Shown: piece after piece, positions 51,255-62,898 of the stretch
How positions within the stretch are numbered: position 1 is the stretch's first letter
Layout of the letters: every line of letters starts with the position of its first letter
Assembly: GCA_037013495.1 (NCBI GenBank)
Contig: CM072801.1
Span: 107,019,816-107,083,815, forward strand
Length of the DNA stretch: 64,000 nt
Source of the DNA: Hippophae tibetana
Lineage: Eukaryota; Streptophyta; Magnoliopsida; Rosales; Elaeagnaceae
Direction of reading: 5' to 3'
Notes under the pieces: generated by a model
Databases searched by the model: none
Told to the model about the DNA's origin: nothing
What the model saw: only the letters and a program-made list of their open reading frames with translations
Made by a program: the position numbers and the translations under genes

Positions 51255-53184
51255 AGGATCAAAGATTGGTTGAACACCGAAAACAAAGAACAGGAAAATG
51301 ATACAGTGAATTAAAAGAAAAGTACGAAATGAAATGCAAATAAGAAAATAATGACAACAAAATCTAAAGAAAACAAAAGACTTGTAGAAATATATGTTTC
51401 TTTCATTGTTATTTGGACCAAAAGAATGCAAAAAACAAAAAAATGGAAACCTTTAGTAAATCTAATATATTAAGATAGATATTCTATTTTGGGCAACCAA
51501 GGCTTCAATACCAAATGATACGGATCTTTTATGTTGACCATTTTGGAAACCATGAACTCAATGGAATGAGAAAGATTGAATTGCTAAGAACATGGTTAAT
51601 ATAATCAAATTTGAACAATTAAGAACATGATTAGAAAAACACGCAAAATGTGAGACCAAACTATTAGACGTCGGAAAGTATTGTAAGCGATGGAATTTGG
51701 GTTCTAAAAAGTGGACAACTGAACTGTTTTTTACTCTATGTTTTTGCAAATTGAAATGAGTTTAGATTTGATATTTTATAATAGTCCTTTTGATGTATGA
51801 CTTAAAAGTTATAACAGTTTAAAGTTGGAACCTCAATACATAATTTATTTTTTTTAAATTACGAACTCCAAAATTTTTGTTGTTTTTTATTCATGATCAA
51901 AGATTGGTTGAACACCGAAAACAAAGAACAGGAAAATGATACAGTGAATTAAAAGAATAGTACGAAATGAAATGCAAATAAGAAAATAATGACAACAAAA
52001 TCTAAAGAAAAAAAAAGACTTGTAGAAATATATGTTTCTTTCATTGTTATTTGGACCAAAAGAATGCAAAAAACAAAAAAATGGAAACCTTTAGTAAATC
52101 TAATATATTAAGATAGATATTCTATTTTGGGCAACCAAGGCTTCAATACCAAATGATACGGATCTTTTATGTTGACCATTTTGGAAACCATGAACTCAAT
52201 GGAATGAGAAAGATTGAATTGCTAAGAACATGGTTAATATAATCAAATTTGAACAATTAAGGACACGATTAGAAAACCACGCAAAATGTGAGACCAAACT
52301 ATTAGACGTCGGAAAGTATTGTAAGCGATGGAATTTGGGTTCTAAAAAGTGGACAACTGAACTATGTTTTACTTTATGTTTTTGCAAATTGAAATGAGTT
52401 TAGATTTGATATTTTATAATAGTCCTTTTGATGTATGACTTAAAAGTTATAACAGTTTAAAGTTGGAACCCCAATACATAATTTCTTTTTTTTAAATTAC
52501 GAACTCCAAATTTTTTGTGGTTTTATATTCAGGATCAAAGATTGGTTGAACACCGAAAACAAAGAACAGGAAAATGATACAGTGAATTAAAAGAAAAGTA
52601 CGAAATGAAATGCAAATGAGAAAATAATGACAACAAAATCTAAAGAAAACAAAAGACTTGTAGAAATATTTTGTTTCTTTAAATGTGATTTGGATGAAAA
52701 AAATGCAAAAAACAATAAAATGGAAAAATATATTAAATCAAAAATTCAAAAAATAGATATATTAAGATAGATATTCTATTTTGGGCAACCAAGGCTTCGA
52801 TACAAATTGATACGGATCTTTTATGCGGACCATTTTGGAAACCATGAACTCAAAGGAATGAGAAAGATTGAATTGCTAAGAACATGGTTAATATAATCAA
52901 ATTTGAACAATTAAGAACACGATTAGAAAACCACGCAAAATGTGAGACCAAACTATTACACGTCGAAAAGTATTGTAAGCGATGGAATTTGGGTTCTAAA
53001 AAGTGGACAACTGAACTATTTTTTACTTTATGTTTTTGCAAATTGAAATGAGTTTAGATTTGATATTTTATAATAGTCCTTTTGATGTATGACTTAAAAG
53101 TTATAACAGTTTAAAGTTGGATCCTCAATACATAATTTCTTTTTTTTAAATTACGAACTCCAAAAATTATGTTGTTTTTTATTC
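51255..53184. repeat. Trimer B1-B1-C1 (M80-M82), third copy, 1930 bp
   Basis: Monomers start at 51255, 51893 and 52531. It is near-identical to the second copy. M82 has 'attaaatcaaaaattc' where M76 and M79 have 'attaaatgaaaaattc', and 'acgtcgaaaag' where they have 'acgtcggaaag'. Confidence 0.93.
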
Positions 53185-55766
53185 AGGATCAAAGATTGGT
53201 TGAACACCGAAAACAAAGAACAGGAAAATGATACATTGAATTAAAAGAAAAGTACGAAATGAAATGCAAATAAGAAAATAATGACAACAAAATCTAAAGA
53301 AAACAAAAACTTGTAGAAATATATGTTTCTTTCATTGTTATATGGACCAAAAGAATGCAAAAAACAAAAAAATGGAAACCTTTAGTAACTCTAATATATT
53401 ACGATAGATATTCTATTTTGGGCAACCAAGGCTTCAATTCCAAATGATACGGATCTTTTATGTTGACCATTTTGGAAACCATGAACTCAAATGAATGAGA
53501 AAGATTGAATTGCTAAGAACATGGTTAATATAATCAAATTTGAACAATTAAGAACACGATTAGAAAACCACGCAAAATGTGAGACCAAACTATTAGACGT
53601 CGGAAAGTATTGTAAGCGATGGAATTTGGGTTCTAAAAAGTGGACAACTGAACTATGTTTTACTTTATGTTTTTGCAAATTGAAATGAGTTTAGATTTGA
53701 TATTTTATAATAGTCCTTTTGATGTATGACTTAAAAGTTATAACAGTTTAAAGTTGCAACCTCAATACATAATTTCTTTTTTTTAAATTACGAATTCCAA
53801 AATTTTTGTTGTTTCTTATTCAGGATCAAAGATTGGTTGAACACCGAAAACAAAGAACCGGAAAATGATACAGTGAATTAAAAGAAAAGTACGAAATAAA
53901 ATGCGAATGAGAAAATAATGACAACAAAATCTAAAGAAAACACAAGACTTGTAGAAATATTTTGTTTTTTTAAATGTGATTTGGATGAAAAAAATGCAAA
54001 AAACAATAAAATGGAAAAATTTAGTAAATCAAAAATTCAAAAAATAGATATATTAAGATAGATATTCTATTTTGGGCAACCAAGGCTTCGATACAAATTG
54101 ATACGGATCTTTTATGCGGACCATTTTGGAAACCATGAACTCAAAGGAATGAGAAAGATTGAATTGCTAAGAACTTGGTTAATATAATCAAATTTGAACA
54201 ATTAAGAACACGATTAGAAAACCACGCAAAATGTGAGACCAAACTATTAGACGTCGGAAAGTATTGTAAGCGATGGAATTTGGGTTCTAAAAAGTGGACA
54301 ACTAAACTATTTTTTAATTTATGTTTTTGTAAATTGAAATGAGTTTAGATTTGATATTTTATAATAGTCCTTTTGATGTATGACTTAAAAGTTATAACAG
54401 TTTAAAGTTGGAACCTCAATACATAATTTCTTTTTTTTAAATTACGAACTCCAAAATTTTTGTTGTTTTTTATTCAGGATCAAAGATTGGTTGAAAACCG
54501 AAAACAAAGAACAGGAAAATGATACAGTGAATTAAAAGAAAAGTACAAAATGAAATGCAAATAAGAAAATAATGACAACAAAATCTAAAGAAAACAAAAG
54601 ACTTGTAGAAATATATGTTTCTTTCATTGTTATTTGGACCAAAAGAATGCAAAAAACAAAAAAATGGAAACCTTTAGTAAATCTAATATATTAAGATAGA
54701 TATTCTATTTTGGGCAACCAAGGCTTCAATTCCAAATGATACGGATCTTTTATGTTGACCATTTTGGAAACCATGAACTCAAATGAATGAGAAAGATTGA
54801 ATTGCTAAGAACATGGTTAATATAATCAAATTTGAACAATTAAGAACACGATTAGAAAACCACGAAAAATGTGAGACCAAACTATTAGACGTCGGAAAGT
54901 AATGTAAGCGATGGAATTTGGGTTCTAAAAAGTGGACAACTGAACTTTTTTTTACTTTATGTTTTTTGCAAATTGAAATGAGTTTAGATTTGATATTTTA
55001 TAATAGTCCTTTTGATGTATGACTTAAAAGTTATAACAGTTTAAATTTGGAACCTCAATACATAATTTTTTTTTTAAATTACGAACTCCAAAATTTTTGT
55101 TGTTTCTTATTCAGGATCAAAGATTGTATGAACACCGAAAACAAAGAACAGGAAAATGATACAGTGAATTAAAAGAAAAGTACGAAATGAAATACAAATG
55201 AGAAAATAATGACAACAAAATCTAAAGAAAACAAAAGACTTGTAGAAATATTTTGTTTTTTTAAATGTGATTTGGATGAAAGAAATGCAAAAAACAATAA
55301 AATGGAAAAAATTATTAAATCAAAAATTCAAAAAATAGATATATTAAGATAGATATTCTATTTTGGGCAACCAAGGCTTCGATACAAATTGATACGGATC
55401 TTTTATGCGGACCATTTTGGAAACCATGAACTGAAAGGAATGAGAAAGATTGAATTGCTAAGAACATGGTTAATATAATCAAATTTGAACAATTAAGAAC
55501 ACGATTAGAAAACCACGCAAAATGTGAGACCAAACTATTAGACGTCGGAAAGTATTGTAAGTGATGGCATTTGGGTTTTAAAAAGTGGACAACTGAACTA
55601 TTTTTTACTTCATGTTTTTGCAAATTGAAATGAGTTTAGATTTGATATTTTATAATAGTCGTTTTGATGTATGACTTAAAAGTTATAACAGTTTAAAGTT
55701 GGAACCTCAATACATAATTTCTTTTTTTTAAATTACGAACTCCAAAATTTTTGTTGTTTCTTATTC
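53185..55766. repeat. Dimer B1-C1 twice (M83-M86), 1291-bp unit
   Basis: Monomers start at 53185 (B1), 53822 (C1), 54476 (B1) and 55113 (C1). The two dimers are spaced exactly 1291 bases apart. M85 and M86 carry 'gttgaaaaccg', 'cttcaattccaaatg' and 'gatggcatttggg', matching M29-M30 at 18204-19497, while M83-M84 have fewer of these. M86 has a T for C in the conserved 'aagcgatgg'. Confidence 0.92.
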
Positions 55767-55954
55767 AGGATAAAAGATTGGTTGAACACCGAAAACAAAG
55801 AACAGGAAAATGATACAATGAATTAAAAGAAAACTACGAAATGAAATGCAAATAAGAAAATAATGACAACAAAATCTAAAGAAAACAAAAGACTTGTAGA
55901 AATATATGTTTCTTTCATTGTTATATGGACCAAAAGAATGCAAAAAACAAAAAA

Positions 55955-56000
55955 ATGGAAAAATATATTAAATAAAAAATTCAAAAAATAGATATATTAA
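55955..56000. other. C-type patch inside a B monomer (M87)
   Basis: M87 is B before this stretch ('tcattgttatatggacc') and B after it ('cttcaataccaaatg', 'tatgttgacc'), but here it carries the C-type tract 'aaatatattaaataaaaaa' followed by 'ttcaaaaaatagatat'. The monomer is therefore 654 bp instead of about 638. The short patch flanked on both sides by B sequence is what gene conversion or a double exchange would leave. Confidence 0.8.
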
Positions 56001-58819
56001 GATAGATATTCTATTTTGGGCAACCAAGGCTTCAATACCAAATGATACGGATCTTTTATGTTGACCATTTTGGAAACCATGAACTCAAATGAATGAGAAA
56101 GATTGAATTGCTAAGAACATGGTTAATATAATCAAATTTGAACAATTAAGAACACGATTAGAAAACCACGAAAAATGTGAGACCAAACTATTAGACGTCG
56201 GAAAGTATTGTAAGCGATGGAATTTGGGTTCTAAAAAGTGGACAACTGAACTTTTTTTTACTTTATGTTTTTTGCAAATTGAAATGAGTTTAGATTTGAT
56301 ATTTTATAATAGTCCTTTTGATGTATGACTTAAAAGTTATAACAGTTTAAAGTTGGAACCTCAATACATAATTTCTTTTTTTTAAATTACGAACTCCAAA
56401 TTTTTTGTTGTTTCTTATTCAGGATCAAAGATTGGTTGAACACCGAAAACAAAGAACAGGAAAATGATACAGTGAATTAAAAGAAAAGTACGAAATGCAA
56501 ATGCAAATGAGAAAATAATGATAACAAAATCTAAAGAAAACAAAAGACTTGTAGAAATATTTTGTTTCTTTAAATGTGATTTGGATGAAAAAAATGCAAA
56601 AAACAATAAAATGGAAAAATTTATTAAATCAACAATTCAAAAAATAGATATATTAAGATAGATATTCTATTTTGGGCAACCCAGGCTTCGATACAAATTG
56701 ATACGGATCTTTTATGCGGACCATTTTGGAAGCCATGAACTCAAAGGAATGAGAAAGATTGAATTGCTAAGAACTTGGTTAATATAATCAAATTTGAACA
56801 TTTAAGAACACGATTAGAAAACCACACAAAAATGTGAGACCAACCTATTAGACGACGGAAAGTAGTGTAAGCGATGAAATTTGGGTTCTAAAAAGTGGAC
56901 AAGTGAACTCTTTTTTAATTTATGTTTTTGCAAATTGAAATGAGTTTTGATTTGATATTTTATAATAGTCGTTTTGATGTATAACTTAAAAGTTATTACA
57001 GTTTAAAGTTGGAATCTCAATAAATAATTTCTTTTTTTTAAATTACGAACTCCAGAAATTTTGTTGTTTTTATTCAGGATCAAAGATTGGTTGAACGCTG
57101 AAAACAAAGAAAAGGAAAATGATATAATGAATTAAAAGAAAAGTACGAAATGAAATGCAAATAAGAAAATAACGACAACAAAATCTAAAGAAAACAAAAG
57201 ACTTGTAGAAATATTTGTTTCTTTAATTGTGATTTGTACCAAAAGAAGGCAAACAACAATAAAATTGACAACTTTATTGAATCAAAAATTCAAAAAATAG
57301 ATATTTTAAGAGACATATCGTATTTTAGGAAACCAAGGCTTCGATACCAAATGATACGGATACTTTATGCGATGAATTTTGGAACCCATGAACTCAAATG
57401 AATGAGAAAGATGGAATTTCTAAGAACATGGTTAATACAATCAAATTTGACCAATTAAGAACATCATTAGAAAAACAAGCAAAAATGTGCGGCCAAACTA
57501 TAAGACGTCGGAAAGTAGTGTAAGCGATGAAATTTGGGTTCTAAAAAGTGGATAAAATAACTATTTTTTACTTTATGTTTTTGCAAATTGAAATGAGTTT
57601 AGATTTGATATTTTATAATGGTCCTTTTGATGGATGACTTAAAAGTTATAACAGTTTAAAGTTGGAACCTCAATACATAATTTCTTTTTTTTAAATTACG
57701 AACTCCAGAAATTTTGTTGTTTTTTATTCAGGATCAAAGATTGGTTGAACACCGAAAACAAAGAACAGGAAAATGATACAGTGAATTAAAAGTAAAGTAC
57801 GAAATGAAATGCAAATAAGAAAATAATGACAACAAAATCTAAAGAAAACAAAAGACTTGTAGAAATATTTGTTTCTTTAATTGTGATTTGTACCAAAAGA
57901 AGGCAAACAACAATAAAATTGAAAACTTTATTGAATCAAAAATTCAAAAAATAGATATTTTAAGAGACATATCGTATTTTAGGAAACCAAGGCTTCGATA
58001 CCAAATGATACGGATACTTTATGCGATGAATTTTGGAACCCATGAACTCAAATAAATGAGAAAGATGGAATTTCTAAGAACATGGTTAATACAATCAAAT
58101 TTGACCAATTAAGAACATCATTAGAAAAACAAGAAAAAATGTGCGACCAAACTATAAGACGTCGGCAAGTAGTGTAAGCGATGAAATTTGGGTTCTAAAA
58201 AGTGGATAAAATAACTATTTTTTCCTTTACATTTTTGCAAATTAAAATCAGTTTAGATTTGATATTTTATAATGGTCGTTTTGATGTATGACTTAAAAGT
58301 TATTACAGTTTAAAGTTGGAAACTCAATAAATAATTTCTTTTTTTTAAATAACGAACTCCAGAAATTTTGTTGTTTTTTATTCAGGATCAAAGATTGGTT
58401 GAACGCCGAAAACAAAGAACAGGAAATTGATATAGTGAATTAAAAGAAAAGTACGAAATGAAATGCAAATAAGAAAATAATGACAACAAAATCTAAAGAA
58501 AACAAAAGACTTGTAGAAATATTTGTTTCTTTCATTGTTATTTGGACCAAAAGAATGCAAAAAATCAAAAAATGGAAACCTTTAGTAAATCTAATATATT
58601 AAGATAGATATTCTATTTTGGGCAACCAAGGCTTAAATACCAAATGATACGGATCTTTTATGCGGACCATTTTGGAAACCATGAACTCAATGGAATGAGA
58701 AAGATTGAATTGCTAAGAACATGGTTAATATAATCAAATTTGAACAATTAAGAACACGATTAGAAAACCACGCAAAATGTGAGACCAAACTATTAGACGT
58801 CGGAAAGTGTTATAAGCGA

Positions 58820-59021
58820 TGGAATTTGGGTTCTAAAAAGTGGATAAAATAACTATTTTTTACTTTATGTTTTTGCAAATTGAAATGAGTTTAAATTTAA
58901 TATTTTATAATGGTCCTTTTGATGTATGACTTAAAAGTTATAACAATTTAAAGTAGGAACCTTAATACATAATTTCTTTTTTTTAAATTACGAACTCCAG
59001 AAATGTTGTTGTTTTTTATTC
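58820..59021. other. B-to-A switch inside monomer M91
   Basis: M91 is B up to 'agcgatggaatttggg' near 58820. From 'gtggataaaataac' at about 58840 it is A, with the A3 tail marks 'taaatttaatat', 'aatggtcc' and 'accttaatac'. The switch falls in a stretch identical between the families ('tttgggttctaaaaagtgga'), as expected for a crossover between unlike monomers. Confidence 0.8.
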
Positions 59022-59659
59022 AGGATCAAAGATTGGTTGAACACCGAAAACAAAGAACAGGAAAATGATACAGTGAATTAAAAGAAAAGTACGAAATGAA
59101 ATGCAAATAAGAAAATAATGACAACAAAATCTAAAGAAAACAAAAGACTTGTAGAAATATATGTTTCTTTCATTGTTATTTGGACCAAAAGAATGCAAAA
59201 AACCAAAAAATGGAAACCTTTAGTAAATCTAATATATTAAGATAGATATTCTATTTTGGGCAACCAAGGCTTCAATACCAAATGATACGGATCTTTTATG
59301 CGGACCATTTTGGAAACCATGAACTCAAAGGAATGAGAAAGATTGAATTGCTAAGAACATGGTTAATATAATCAAATTTGAACAATTAAGAACACGATTA
59401 GAAAACCACGCAAAATGTGAGACCAAACTATTAGACGTCGGAAAGTATTGTAAGCGATGGAATTTGGGTTCTAAAATGTGGACAACTGAACTATTTTTTA
59501 CTTTATGTTTTTGCAAATTGAAATGAGTTTAGATTTGATATTTTATAATAGTCCTTTTGATGTATGACTTAAAAGTTATTACAGTTTAAAGTTGGAATCT
59601 CAATAAATAATTTCTTTTTTTTAAATTACGAACTCCAGAAATTTTGTTGTTTTTTATTC

Positions 59660-62600
59660 AGGATCAAAGATTGGTTGAACACCGAAAACAAAGAACAGGA
59701 AAATGATACAGTGAATTAAAAGAAAAGTACGAAATGAAATGCAAATAAGAAAATAATGACAACAAAATCTAAAGAAAAAAAAAGACTTGTAGAAATATAT
59801 GTTTCTTTCATTGTTATTTGGACCAAAAGAATGCAAAAAACAAAAAAATGGAAACCTTTAGTAAATCTAATATATAAAGATAGATATTCTATTTTGGGCA
59901 ACCAAGGCTTCAATACCAAATGATACGGATCTTTTATGTTGACCATTTTGGAAACCATGAACTCAAATGAATGAGAAAGATTGAATTGCTAAGAACATGG
60001 TTAATATAATCAAATTTGAACAATTAAGAACACGATTAGAAAACCACGAAAAATGTGAGACCAAACTATTAGACGTCGGAAAGTATTGTAAGCGATGGAA
60101 TTTGGGTTCTAAAAAGTGGACAACTGAACTTTTTTTTACTTTATGTTTTTTGCAAATTGAAATGAGTTTAGATTTGATATTTTATAATAGTCCTTTTGAT
60201 GTATGACTTAAAAGTTATAACAGTTTAAAGTTGGAACCTCAATACATAATTTCTTTTTTTTAAATTACGAACTCCAAAATTTTTGTTGTTTCTTATTCAG
60301 GATCAAAGATTGGTTGAACACCGAAAACAAAGAACAGGAAAATGATACAGTGAATTAAAAGAAAAGTACGAAATGCAAATGCAAATGAGAAAATAATGAT
60401 AACAAAATCTAAAGAAAACAAAAGACTTGTAGAAATATTTTGTTTCTTTAAATGTGATTTGGATGAAAAAAATGCAAAAAACAATAAAATGGAAAAATTT
60501 ATTAAATCAACAATTCAAAAAATAGATATATTAAGATAGATATTCTATTTTGGGCAACCCAGGCTTCGATACAAATTGATACGGATCTTTTATGCGGACC
60601 ATTTTGGAAACCATGAACTCAAAGGAATGAGAAAGATTGAATTGCTAAGAACTTGGTTAATATAATCAAATTTGAACATTTAAGAACACGATTAGAAAAC
60701 CACACAAAAATGTGAGACCAACCTATTAGACGACAGAAAGTAGTGTAAGCGATGAAATTTGGGTTCTAAAAAGTGGACAAGTGAACTCTTTTTTACTTTA
60801 TGTTTTTGCAAATTGAAATGAGTTTTGATTTGTTATTTTATAATAGTCGTTTTGATGTATAACTTAAAAGTTATTACAGTTTAAAGTTGGAATTTCAATA
60901 AATAATTTCTTTTTTTGAAATTACGAACTCCAGAAATTTTGTTGTTTTTATTCAGGATCAAAGATTGGTTGAACGCTGAAAACAAAGAAAAGGAAAATGA
61001 TATAATGAATTAAAAGAAAAGTACGAAATGAAATGCAAATAAGAAAATAACGACAACAAAATCTAAAGAAAACAAAAGACTTGTAGAAATATTTGTTTCT
61101 TTAATTGTGATTTGTACCAAAAGAAGGCAAACAACAATAAAATTGAAAACTTTATTGAATCAAAAATTCAAAAAATAGATATTTTAAGAGACATATCGTA
61201 TTTTAGGAAACCAAGGCTTCGATACCAAATGATACGGATACTTTATCCGATGAATTTTGGAACCCATGAACTCAAATGAATGAGAAAGATGGAATTTCTA
61301 AGAACATGGTTAATACAATCAAATTTGACCAATTAAGAACATCATTAGAAAAACAAGCAAAAATGTGCAACCGAACTATAAGACGTCGGAAAGTAGTGTA
61401 AGCGATGAAATTTGGGTTCTAAAAAGTGGATAAAATAACTATTTTTTACTTTATGTTTTTGCAAATTGAAATGAGTTTAGATTTGATATTTTATAATGGT
61501 CCTTTTGATGTATGACTTAAAAGTTATAACAGTTTAAAGTTGGAACCTCAATACATAATTTCTTTTTTTTAAATTACGAACTCCAGAAATTTTGTTGTTT
61601 TTTATTCAGGATCAAAGATTGGTTGAACACCGAAAACAAAGAACAGGAAAATGATACAGTGAATTAAAAGTAAAGTACGAAATGAAATGCAAATAAGAAA
61701 ATAATGACAACAAAATCTAAAGAAAACAAAAGACTTGTAGAAATATTTGTTTCTTTAATTGTGATTTGTACCAAAAGAAGGCAAACAACAATAAAATTTA
61801 AAACTTTATTGAATCAAAAATTCAAAAAATAGATATTTTAAGAGACATATCGTATTTTAAGAAACCAAGGCTTCGATACCAAATGATACAGATACTTTAT
61901 GCGATGAATTTTGGAACCCATGAACTCAAATGAATGAGAAAGATGGAATTTCTAAGAACATGGTTAATACAATCTAATTTGACCAATTAAGAACATCATT
62001 AGAAAAACAAGAAAAAATGTGCGACCGAACTATAAGACGTCGGAAAGTAGTGTAAGCGATGAAATTTGGGTTCTAAAAAGTGGATAAAATAACTATTTTT
62101 TCCTTTACATTTTTGCAAATTAAAATCAGTTTAGATTTGATATTTTATAATGGTCGTTTTGATGTATGACTTAAAAGTTATTACAGTTTAAAGTTGGAAA
62201 CTCAATAAATAATTTCTTTTTTTAAATAACGAACTCCAGAAATTTTGTTGTTTTTTATTCAGGATCAAAGATTGGTTGAACGCCGAAAACAAAGAACAGG
62301 AAAATGATACATTGAATTAAAAGAAAAGTACGAAATGAAATGCAAATAAGAAAATAATGACAACAAAATCTAAAGAAAACAAAAGACTTGTAGAAATATT
62401 TGTTTCTTTCATTGTTATTTGGACCAAAAGAATGCAAAAAACCAAAAAATGGAAACCTTTAGTAAATCTAATATATTAAGATAGATATTCTATTTTGGGC
62501 AACCAAGGCTTCAATTCCAAATGATACGGATCTTTTATGCGGACCATTTTGGAAACCATGAACTCAAAGGAATGAGAAAGATTGAATTGCTAAGAACATG

Positions 62601-62898
62601 GTTAATATAATCAAATTTGAACAATTAAGAACACGATTAGAAAACCACGCAAAATGTGAGACCAAACTATTAGACGTCGGAAAGTATTGTAAGCGATGGA
62701 ATTTGGGTTCTAAAAAGTGGACAACTGAACTATTTTTTACTTTATGTTTTTGCAAATTGAAATGAGTTTAGATTTGATATTTTATAATAGTCCTTTTGAT
62801 GTATGACTTAAAAGTTATAACAGTTTAAAGTTGGAACCTCAATACATAATTTCTTTTTTTTAAATTACGAACTCCAGAAATTTTGTTGTTTTTTATTC
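59660..62898. repeat. Segment B1-C2-A1-A4-B2 (M93-M97), second copy
   Basis: Monomers start at 59660 (B1), 60299 (C2), 60954 (A1), 61608 (A4) and 62261 (B2). M94-M96 lie exactly 3878 bases after M88-M90, and M97 lies 3877 after M91. M93 lacks the C-type patch of M87, and M97 lacks the A-type tail of M91, so those two patches are private to the first copy. Confidence 0.92.

Larger units (their letters stand above)
55767..59659. repeat. Segment B-C2-A1-A4-B-B (M87-M92), first copy of 3878-bp repeat
   Basis: Monomers start at 55767 (B with a C patch, 654 bp), 56421 (C2), 57076 (A1), 57730 (A4), 58384 (B with an A tail) and 59022 (B). M88 has 'gaaatgcaaatgcaaatg', 'ataatgataac' and 'atcaacaattc'. 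M90 has 'aaaagtaaagtacg' and the A4 tail. Both recur 3878 bases on. M92 mixes B1 ('atatatgtttc') and B2 ('aaaaccaaaaaatgg', 'tatgcggacc') marks. Confidence 0.92.

Noticed and set aside
55315..55623. 102-aa minus-strand open frame
   Set aside because: It is the common 63-aa frame of B and C monomers extended by loss of a stop in M86. It shows no protein features beyond repeat sequence.
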